Positions 6,004-12,021 of a stretch of DNA of 13,529 nt are shown here, piece by piece. The DNA is from JBICHM01 sp043101835 (GTDB lineage Bacteria > Planctomycetota > Phycisphaerae > Phycisphaerales > UBA1924). Each line of letters opens with the position of its first letter. Within the stretch, counting starts at the first letter, position 1. The notes beneath the pieces were generated by a model, which worked only from the letters and a program-made list of their open reading frames with translations, ran no database searches and was not told where the DNA came from. The DNA lies in the NCBI GenBank assembly GCA_043101835.1, contig JBICHM010000240.1, positions 1 through 13,529 of the forward strand, read 5' to 3'. The position numbers and the translations under genes are program-made.

Positions 6004-8409
6004 TCAGGCGCTGCGCCCGGCGGGCGCGGGGCGCTCGGCCTCGTCGGGCTTCGGCGCCTCGCCGGCAGCGGGCTGGGCCGGGGCGCTGTCGGTCGCCGGC
6101 GCCTTCTGCTCCTTCGACTGCTCCGGGTACGCGATGCGCCCGTGGTACACACTGCAGAGCGTGCGGATGACCGCATCCTCGATGATGCGCACCTCGCGGA
6201 GCGAGAGATCGCAGTCGTCGAGCTGCCCGTCGGCGAGTCGCTTGCTCGCCAGCGACCTGACGAGCTGGCCGATGCGCGAGGGCGTCGGGTCGGCCATCGC
6301 GCGCGTTGCGCTCTCGACGGCGTCGCAGAGCATCAGGATGCCCGCCTCCTTCGTGCGCGGCTTCGGGCCGGGGTAGCGGTACTCGACTTCCGCCGGCGCC
6401 TCGTCGAGGTCCTCCTGCTCGGCCTTCGCCACCGCCTGGCGGTAGAAATACTCGACCAGCGTCGTGCCGTGGTGCGACTCGATGTAGTGGTGCAGCGGCT
6501 TGGGCAGGTTGTACTCGCGCGCGAACTCCAGCCCGTCCTTCACATGCCCCACAATCACCAGCAGACTCATCGCCGGGCTGAGCTTGCTGTGGCGGTTGAA
6601 GCCGGGTGACTGGTTCTCCACGAAGTAGTCGGGCTTGTTCATCTTGCCGACATCGTGGTAGAGGGCGCCGACATAGATCTCGAGCGCGTTGGCGCCGATC
6701 GAATCGGCCGCGGCTTCGGCGAGCGTCGCCACGGTCAGCGAGTGGTTGTAGGTGCCCGGAGCGCGCTGCTGCAGCTCGCGCAGCAGGGGCTGCTTCGGGT
6801 CGCGCAGCTCGATGAGCGTCATGCCCGTCATGATGCCGAACATCTTCTCGATCGACGGCAGGATGAGCGTCAGCACGCCGATGGCCAGCAGCCCGCCGAG
6901 CGCGGCGAAGCCGGTGTCCACGAGAATCTCCTCGCCGATCGGGGGCAGCGTCGCGCTCTCGGGCCAGACGAGCGGGCGCTCGACGATCGCGCGCGCCAGC
7001 GCGGCGAGCCCCAGCGCAATCGCGGTCAGGCCACCGGCGCGCACGAGCGCGTTGCGCTGACGGAGTTCGCGGAGTTGCCAGGTGGCGACGCCGGCGCCGA
7101 GCAGCGCGACCATCATCACGCCGACACCCTGGCGCAGCGCGAGGCAGGTGAGCGCCGCCTGCACGACGGCCGCCGCGAGCGCCATCCGCTGGTCGTAGGC
7201 GAGCATCACGACGCCGGCGACGAAGACGACGGGCGCCGTCGCGGCGAGGATGAGCAGCCCGGGGTCGCGCGTCGCGACCAGCGCGCTCACGCCGAGCGCG
7301 AGCGCCAGCAGCGACGCGAGGATCGATGCGCGCGCCGAGTTCCGGATCACGCGCGGGCAGAAGAGCGTGACGTACATCGCCAGCCCGGCGGTGATGAGGG
7401 CCGTGAGCAGCAGCGCGCCGGCGCGCGGCGTCCAGACGCGGAGCGTCTTCGCCTCCTTGGCATACTGGCGGATCTCCGAAGCGAGCAGCCGGTGCGCCTC
7501 GGGCGTCAGCGGGTCGCCGCGTTCATAAATGCGTGTGCCGGCGGGGTAGGTGCGGTTTTCCGGGCGCACGTTCGCCGCGGCGGCGACGCGCGCCCGCTCG
7601 GTGAGCGCCTCGTCGAAGATGTACAGCGGACGCGCCGTGCGGACGAGCCAGCCGCCGACCATCTCGTCGATGGGCTGCGGGAACCCGGCGCGCCGAACGA
7701 GTTCGCGCATGCGCGCGGGGAGCTGCTGGCCTTCCACATTCATCGCCTGGCTGCGGAAGACCTGCGTCTCGGGGCCGGCGGCGTCCTGGCGCAGCTCGAT
7801 GACGCGCGTCGCCTCCTGCTGTTCCAGCTGGTAGTCGTCGCGCGCCAGCACCGGGCGAATCCGCAGCTGGCTCATCAGCTCGCTGACGCGCGTGGACCAC
7901 GCGTTTGAGGCCTCACCCTCGACGGCGAAGGCGCGGACGGCCTGCAGTGTCTCTTCGGTGAGCGCAAACGCCTCGCGGATCTCCGGCGCAACCTGGTCGA
8001 GCGTCTCGGCGTCGGCGAGCGCCGCCGGCAGGCCCTCGATGCTGCTGCGCACGTTGTCGAACGCCGCCCGATCGGCGATGTACACGCGGGGGGTGCCGGC
8101 GCGCGCTGCGTCGCGCCGGCGCGGCGCATCGTCCTCCTCGACGCTCGTGAACTCCACGCGCACCGTGCGCGTCTCGTCCATGATCCGGCCCGGCTCCACG
8201 AGCGGACGCTCGCGCGTCGACGCCACGATCGCGCCCGAACCGAGCGCAAAGAGGAAGGCGATGATCAGGCCGTAGCCGAACGCCGGCCGGCGCAGCGTCT
8301 CGCGCAGCCCCTTGGCGCGCGACGGCGCCGGGGCGACGCGGCGCACCTCGCTGCGGCGCGTCTTCGGCGCCTGCGCCTTCGCGGTTCGGGTTGGGCCCTT
8401 GTCGGCCAT
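6004..8409 (-). CDS. pgpH: 7TM-HD family phosphohydrolase, PgpH-like (probable c-di-AMP phosphodiesterase)
   Basis: This 801-residue membrane protein has the PgpH/YqfF layout: a cytoplasmic basic N-terminus (1-42), first membrane helix (about 43-64), a large extracytoplasmic 7TMR-HDED domain (about 65-325), a cluster of hydrophobic helices (about 330-520) and a cytoplasmic HD domain (about 545-760). Catalytic metal ligands are visible as His556 (GTYNHSLTVA), His585-Asp586 (ALYHDVGK), His622 (GHVKDG), His646-His647 (SHHGTT) and Asp696 (LCDAVESA). Listeria PgpH degrades cyclic di-AMP to pApA, and this HD domain keeps the same signature. An Ala/Pro-rich tail (about 764-801) is extra. The gene lies 53 bases downstream of phoH, matching the common phoH-pgpH-ybeY order, but ybeY is absent here. 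The ribosome binding site is weak (GGA 9 bases upstream). That the cell makes c-di-AMP is inferred. Confidence 0.92.
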   Translation of the reverse strand: MADKGPTRTAKAQAPKTRRSEVRRVAPAPSRAKGLRETLRRPAFGYGLIIAFLFALGSGAIVASTRERPLVEPGRIMDETRTVRVEFTSVEEDDAPRRRDAARAGTPRVYIADRAAFDNVRSSIEGLPAALADAETLDQVAPEIREAFALTEETLQAVRAFAVEGEASNAWSTRVSELMSQLRIRPVLARDDYQLEQQEATRVIELRQDAAGPETQVFRSQAMNVEGQQLPARMRELVRRAGFPQPIDEMVGGWLVRTARPLYIFDEALTERARVAAAANVRPENRTYPAGTRIYERGDPLTPEAHRLLASEIRQYAKEAKTLRVWTPRAGALLLTALITAGLAMYVTLFCPRVIRNSARASILASLLALALGVSALVATRDPGLLILAATAPVVFVAGVVMLAYDQRMALAAAVVQAALTCLALRQGVGVMMVALLGAGVATWQLRELRQRNALVRAGGLTAIALGLAALARAIVERPLVWPESATLPPIGEEILVDTGFAALGGLLAIGVLTLILPSIEKMFGIMTGMTLIELRDPKQPLLRELQQRAPGTYNHSLTVATLAEAAADSIGANALEIYVGALYHDVGKMNKPDYFVENQSPGFNRHSKLSPAMSLLVIVGHVKDGLEFAREYNLPKPLHHYIESHHGTTLVEYFYRQAVAKAEQEDLDEAPAEVEYRYPGPKPRTKEAGILMLCDAVESATRAMADPTPSRIGQLVRSLASKRLADGQLDDCDLSLREVRIIEDAVIRTLCSVYHGRIAYPEQSKEQKAPATDSAPAQPAAGEAPKPDEAERPAPAGRSA

Positions 8410-8462
8410 GGTTGCTGGTTCCAGCGATCACGCGTCGTGGCCGCCCGGTTCCGGTGCGCGTC

Positions 8463-9485
8463 TCAGGCGCGCCCGTTCTCCGCGCCGGGGCCCGAGCCCC
8501 CGTCGCCGTAGGCCTCGACGATCCGCTGCACGAGATCGTGTCGGACGATGTCCTTCTTCTCGAGCGCCACGAACGCGACACCCGGCACGCGCTGCAGGCG
8601 CCGGGCCGCGTCGATCAGCCCGCTCTGCCCCGCCTCCGGGATGTCGATCTGCGTCGTGTCGCCCGTGACAATCATCTTCGATCGCGCCCCCATGCGCGTC
8701 AGGAACATCTGCATCTGCGCCTTGGTGGTGTTCTGCGCCTCGTCGAGAATGATCACCGCGTCGTTGAGCGTGCGCCCGCGCATGAACGCCAGCGGCGCCA
8801 CCTCGACCACGTCGCTCATCATGAAGCGCTTCAGCGTGGCGAAATCCATCATGTCGTGCAGCGCGTCGAAGAGGGGGCGCAGGTACGGGTTCACCTTCTC
8901 CTCGAGGGCGCCGGGCAGGAAGCCGAGCTTCTCGCCGGCCTCCACCGCCGGGCGCACGAGGATGAGCTTCCGGATGCGTCCGTTCTTGAGCAGATGCACC
9001 GCCGCCGCGACGGCGAGATACGTCTTGCCCGTGCCCGCCGGACCGATCCCGAAGACCAGGTCGTGGTCGCGGATCGCCTCGAGGTAGTACTGCTGATTTT
9101 CCGTGCGGGGCTCCACGCGCCGGCCGCCGGCGTAGACCGCCAGGCGCTCGAAGGACACATCCCCAGTCTCGCCGAGATTCGCGTTCATCGGCGAGTCCAC
9201 CTCGGCGACGAGGTCGTTCACCTCGTACTCGGCGACGGAGTCGGAGATCAGATCCAGCACCTGGCGCCGTGAAAGGTGCTCCTGCGCCACCGACGCCTCG
9301 TTGAGGCGGTCAAAGACCCGGCGCGCAGCGCTGACCGCGTCGCGCCGGCCGCTGACCATGACCGAGTCGTCCCGCGTCGAGATGTTGACGCCCAGCGCTT
9401 CCCGGATCATCTTCAGGTTCCGGTCGGCCGACCCGAGCATCGAGACTCGGTCGGCGCCGCGCGGGACTTGGATCGTGAACTCCAC
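8463..9485 (-). CDS. phoH: PhoH family NTPase (PhoH-like, YbeZ type)
   Basis: A start at the GTG of 9485 gives 340 residues, normal for the PhoH-like/YbeZ family, cytoplasmic P-loop ATPases linked to RNA metabolism and to the YbeY endoribonuclease. Residues 1-60 match the family N-terminal region (MLGSADRNLKMIREALGV at 16-33). The nucleotide-binding domain has Walker A GPAGTGKT (148-155), LVRPAVEAGEKLGFLPG (176-192), Walker B VIILDEAQN (244-252) and VTGDTTQIDIP (273-283). The GTG is chosen because GGAG stands 10 bases before it and homology begins about 10 residues later. An in-frame ATG at 9578 would add 31 residues with no family likeness and would cover the likely promoter. The C-terminus ends in a Gly-rich tail. 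It is the first gene of the phoH-7TM-HD operon. Confidence 0.93.
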   Translation of the reverse strand: MEFTIQVPRGADRVSMLGSADRNLKMIREALGVNISTRDDSVMVSGRRDAVSAARRVFDRLNEASVAQEHLSRRQVLDLISDSVAEYEVNDLVAEVDSPMNANLGETGDVSFERLAVYAGGRRVEPRTENQQYYLEAIRDHDLVFGIGPAGTGKTYLAVAAAVHLLKNGRIRKLILVRPAVEAGEKLGFLPGALEEKVNPYLRPLFDALHDMMDFATLKRFMMSDVVEVAPLAFMRGRTLNDAVIILDEAQNTTKAQMQMFLTRMGARSKMIVTGDTTQIDIPEAGQSGLIDAARRLQRVPGVAFVALEKKDIVRHDLVQRIVEAYGDGGSGPGAENGRA

Positions 9486-9536
9486 CTGGCCGTCACTCCA
9501 TCCACGAACACGCCCGAACCCCACGGGGGCCGGGCG

Positions 9537-9550
9537 GTGGTCGCGACCAC
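9537..9550. promoter_or_regulatory. 14-bp perfect palindrome, possible operator for phoH
   Basis: GTGGTCGCGACCAC is identical to its reverse complement over all 14 bases. It lies in the 127-base gap between phoH (-) and the lipoprotein gene (+). Read toward phoH, it starts 3 bases after the -10-like box TAGAAT (9559-9554), so it would cover the expected transcription start. That position fits a repressor site. I do not recognise the motif as a known operator, and GC-rich palindromes can also occur by chance or as restriction/methylation sites (it contains TCGCGA). Confidence 0.4.
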
Positions 9551-9553
9551 GCG

Positions 9554-9582
9554 ATTCTACGCCCTCGCCGCCGGGCATCGAC
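9554..9582 (-). promoter_or_regulatory. Possible promoter of phoH operon
   Basis: On the minus strand TAGAAT (9559-9554) matches the sigma-70 -10 consensus at five of six bases, rare in this GC-rich DNA. Sixteen bases upstream TCGATG (9582-9577) matches the -35 consensus at only three of six. The start of transcription would fall inside the palindrome at 9537-9550, giving a leader of roughly 60 bases before the GTG at 9485. Confidence 0.35.
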
Positions 9583-9612
9583 CCGGCCCGGGCGCCCGCG
9601 CAGGGGGCCGCG

Positions 9613-10050
9613 ATGCCCCTCCTGCGCCTATCGGTCATTGCCGGGGCCTGCTTGGGGATCGCGCTCCTGCCCGCCTGCGAAGGGGGGGGGGGGGCGGGCG
9701 GGAGCGGGTCCGAGAACCTGCTTCGGCCCGGGCAGCACGCCGACGCCTCCGCCGAGTGGGACGATCTGGACGCCGCCATCGCCCATGTGGCCGAGCAGTA
9801 CGCGATGGCCGTCGTCTCGACAGCGGACGAGCCGGGCGATGTCCGCCGCTACGACCTGGTCACCAACACTGACGAACCGGTGCGGATCACCTTCCGGGCG
9901 CGTCGCCTCGACGATGCGCCAAACGACATCGACGACGCCGTGCCGACCGACATCGAGGTGCAGGTGGGCGTCTTCGGCGAGCCGTCGCGCGAGGCGGCGA
10001 TCCTCCGGACGCTCCGCGATCGGCTCACCTGGCTGCGCGCCAGAGACTGA
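9613..10050 (+). CDS. Small hypothetical lipoprotein with a coding poly-G tract
   Basis: The product has 145 residues. The N-terminus (Arg5, hydrophobic 6-21, LLPAC with Cys22) looks like a lipoprotein signal peptide, though Pro at -2 is unusual, so envelope anchoring is likely. A Gly/Ser linker (24-33) follows, then an acidic domain of about 110 residues (DDLDAAIAHVAEQYAMAVVS, YDLVTNTDEPVRITFRAR, EVQVGVFGEPSREAAILRTLRDRL). I do not recognise this domain; the pattern suggests an alpha/beta fold. The linker is encoded by thirteen consecutive G at 9682-9694, an unstable tract discussed separately. AGGGGG stands about 5 bases before the ATG. Two bases separate its stop from that of the convergent zinc-ribbon gene, and it is divergent from phoH. 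It is probably a lineage-specific conserved protein; function unknown. Confidence 0.7.
   Translation: MPLLRLSVIAGACLGIALLPACEGGGGAGGSGSENLLRPGQHADASAEWDDLDAAIAHVAEQYAMAVVSTADEPGDVRRYDLVTNTDEPVRITFRARRLDDAPNDIDDAVPTDIEVQVGVFGEPSREAAILRTLRDRLTWLRARD
9682..9694. repeat. G13 homopolymer inside the lipoprotein gene
   Basis: Thirteen G in a row encode Gly24-Gly27 and the first base of codon 28, directly after the lipobox cysteine (Cys22) and Glu23. A gain of one G would end the protein at 9872 (86 residues). A loss of one G would read through to 10504 (296 residues). Tracts of this kind cause slipped-strand phase variation in some bacteria, and they are also a common place for sequencing errors. 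The present length of 13 gives an intact, well-formed product. Confidence 0.9.
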
Positions 10051-10052
10051 GT

Positions 10053-10925
10053 TCATTCGGGCTCCGCCGCCGGCGATTCGTCGGGGGCTGCGTCGGTCTG
10101 CGCCGCTTCGGTGGGCGCTTCCGCACCGGGGCCGAATCGAAGACGCGGGCTCGCCGCGACCGCGAGAAGCAGCAGCAGCGCGAGATTCAGCACCACCAGG
10201 GCGCCGACGACAAGACGCAGCTGTCCGATCTTGCGGCTCTGCCTTCGCACGATCGGCGACACGCTCGCCGCTTCCGCCGGCGACATATCCCGCGTTTCGG
10301 CGGGCGCCTGGGCATGGGCGCGCGGCATCGTGGCAGGGCGCGCGGCCGACGGCGTGCGCGGGCGCGCCGGGCTCGGCTCGGGCGCCGGGGCAGGGGTGCG
10401 CTGCTCGGCGAGGCTCGATCGCGCCACAATTTCCGGCGGCGCCTGGCCGGGCAGCAGACGCACCGGCCCGAGACCCAGGAACTGGCGATCCTCCGGCACG
10501 CTGAAGACCACGCCGCACGACGCGCACATGTAGTCGTCGGGCCCCGCTGCCTCGCGGCAGTTGTGGCACTCGCCCAGGAGGTGGGCGACGCCCGGCACGT
10601 TGATGGCGCGCGCCCAGAACTGGCGCGTCGTCGGGCCGCGCAGCACGGTGTTGCGCCGGACAACGCCCTTGGCGACCAGCCGGCGCAGCGTGGCGTACGA
10701 GCAGCCGGGGCGGAATGGGTGGCGTTCGTCGCGGACCTGCCACGGGCCCATCTGGTTCTGGGAAGCCTGGCGGCTCAGCGGCTCGAAGACGCCGGCGCAC
10801 GCGGCGCACCGATCGCTGGGCGCCTGATCGACGCCGCAGTACGGGCAGACGATCGCCGTGAGCTGCGCCGTGGCCCCGCCGGCGCCGAGCGAGTCGGACT
10901 CCTGCTGGTTGGAATCGTGCTCCAC
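10053..10925 (-). CDS. Zinc-ribbon / GYF-like single-pass membrane protein
   Basis: This 290-residue protein begins with a zinc ribbon (CPYC at 27-30, CAAC at 40-43). Next comes a segment of about 60 residues (MGPWQVR from 59 to VPGVAHLLG at 118) that resembles a GYF_2-type domain (short strand, helix, L-R-G-P-T-T-R-Q-F-W, then A-x-x-V-P-G). A second zinc ribbon follows (CHNC at 120-123, CASC at 134-137). A Pro/Ala-rich spacer (about 175-225) leads to one membrane helix (about 236-258) and a short acidic tail. The cysteine-rich part should be cytoplasmic, which suggests a sensor or adaptor; the partner is unknown. The start is GTG at 10925, the first start codon after GGAGG (10943-10939), although the 13-base spacing is long. 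It is divergent from the PPIase gene by 91 bases. Confidence 0.78.
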   Translation of the reverse strand: MEHDSNQQESDSLGAGGATAQLTAIVCPYCGVDQAPSDRCAACAGVFEPLSRQASQNQMGPWQVRDERHPFRPGCSYATLRRLVAKGVVRRNTVLRGPTTRQFWARAINVPGVAHLLGECHNCREAAGPDDYMCASCGVVFSVPEDRQFLGLGPVRLLPGQAPPEIVARSSLAEQRTPAPAPEPSPARPRTPSAARPATMPRAHAQAPAETRDMSPAEAASVSPIVRRQSRKIGQLRLVVGALVVLNLALLLLLAVAASPRLRFGPGAEAPTEAAQTDAAPDESPAAEPE

Positions 10926-10981
10926 GATGGGCGATACGCCTCCGCGAGGGCTTGGGATCCGGACTCGACGCCCCGACCCCG

Positions 10982-11010
10982 TTGACAGGCCCGTAGGCCG
11001 CGATTCTCAT
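10982..11010 (+). promoter_or_regulatory. Sigma-70-type promoter of the PPIase gene, probably leaderless
   Basis: TTGACA (10982-10987) is a perfect -35 box. After exactly 17 bases TCTCAT (11005-11010) matches the -10 consensus at four of six. Transcription would start about 7 bases later, at or within a base or two of the ATG at 11017. No purine-rich ribosome binding site lies between the -10 box and the ATG, which agrees with a leaderless message. The spacer contains the small inverted repeat GGCC-CGTA-GGCC (10988-10999). Confidence 0.55.
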
Positions 11011-11016
11011 CGACCT

Positions 11017-12018
11017 ATGCACAGGGTCGCTCCACTCCCGAAGCCTACCCCGCGAGGCCTCGTTATCGCCATCGCGAGCGGTTCGCTGCTGATCTCCGGC
11101 TGTTCGGGATCGCGATCGACGGATGATCCGCTCGCAGGGACCCGCCTGGCCGACACTTCGACCGGCGCGCCGCGCCGGACCGACAGCGCGCCGGCGGTGG
11201 TGCGAGGCACGGTGGTGCCCTGGAGCGCGATGCAGCCGCTGCTCGCCGAGGCCGCAGGCGCCGAGGTGCTGCAGGAGATCACACTCGACCGCGCGCTCGC
11301 CGAGGAAGCGCGCCTGCGCAATGTCGTCATCACCGAGGAGCAGGTCCGCGCCGAGGAGGCGAACCTGCTCCGCACGCTGCGCGAGGCCGGCGCTGCGCTC
11401 GACGACGCCGGCGGGCGCCAGGTGCTCGACGACCTCCGCCGCCGGCGCGGGCTCGGCCCCCGGCGATACGAGGCGCTGCTTCGGCGCACGGCGCTGCTCC
11501 GCGCGATGGTGCAGGACCGCGTGGACCTCACCGACGCGGCGCTGCGACGCGCTTTTGAGCTGATCCACGGCCCGCGCTACCGGGTGCGCATCATCACGGT
11601 CGACTCCATCCCCGCCGCCGACGCCGTGCAGGCGCGCCTCGGCGCGGGGGAGTCCTTCGGCGAGGTCGCGGCCCGGTTCAGCACCGACCCGAGCGCCGGC
11701 GTCGGCGGCCTGGTCGAACCCATCTCCGCGGCGGATCTGAACTACCCATCAGCGCTGCGCGAGGCGCTGCCGCGCCTCCAGATCGGGCGCGTCGGCGGGC
11801 CGATCGCGATCGAGCGCGGCTATGTGATCGTGCGTCTCGATGAGGTCCTTCCCGCCGACGGCGTGACCTTCGAGGAGGCGCGCGACGCCGTCGAGCGCGA
11901 GGCGCGCATCGCGCAGGAACGCACGCTCATGGGCGAGCTCGCGGCCCGCCTCATCGGCCAGTCGGGCGTCACGGCGCTCGACCCATCACTTGATTGGTCG
12001 TGGCGGCAGCAGCGCTGA
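11017..12018 (+). CDS. Parvulin-type peptidyl-prolyl cis-trans isomerase lipoprotein (SurA/PrsA-like)
   Basis: The 333-residue product has a clear lipoprotein signal: basic n-region (Arg3, Lys9, Arg13), hydrophobic 14-26 and lipobox LISGC with Cys29. A low-complexity linker (30-60) is followed by a helical chaperone-like region (about 65-185; ALAEEARLRNVVITEEQVRAE, RRYEALLRRTALLRAMV). A PpiC rotamase domain follows (about 187-275) with AGESFGEVAARFSTDPSAGVGG (210-231) and GGPIAIERGYVIVRLDEVLP. A C-terminal helix spans about 284-315. This order matches SurA/PrsA folding factors, so it probably assists protein folding outside the cytoplasm, anchored by lipid. The ATG at 11017 gives a proper signal peptide; an open frame continues upstream without signal. 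No ribosome binding site is seen, and a promoter places transcription start at this ATG. It converges on the next gene, 3 bases between stops. Confidence 0.88.
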   Translation: MHRVAPLPKPTPRGLVIAIASGSLLISGCSGSRSTDDPLAGTRLADTSTGAPRRTDSAPAVVRGTVVPWSAMQPLLAEAAGAEVLQEITLDRALAEEARLRNVVITEEQVRAEEANLLRTLREAGAALDDAGGRQVLDDLRRRRGLGPRRYEALLRRTALLRAMVQDRVDLTDAALRRAFELIHGPRYRVRIITVDSIPAADAVQARLGAGESFGEVAARFSTDPSAGVGGLVEPISAADLNYPSALREALPRLQIGRVGGPIAIERGYVIVRLDEVLPADGVTFEEARDAVEREARIAQERTLMGELAARLIGQSGVTALDPSLDWSWRQQR

Positions 12019-12021
12019 TCG

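Noticed and set aside
9570..9587. Inverted repeat GCCGGG-N6-CCCGGC between phoH and the lipoprotein gene
   Set aside because: A 6-bp GC-only stem with no U-tract, expected by chance here; it overlaps the weak -35 candidate but adds no clear function.
9486..9779. An N-terminal extension of PhoH of up to 98 residues
   Set aside because: It would cover the divergent promoter region and the lipoprotein signal sequence, and the added residues do not resemble any PhoH.
9628..11568. A 646-codon minus-strand frame spanning the lipoprotein, zinc-ribbon and PPIase genes
   Set aside because: Low-complexity Arg/Pro/Ala translation with no motifs, while three well-formed genes explain the same DNA in other frames.
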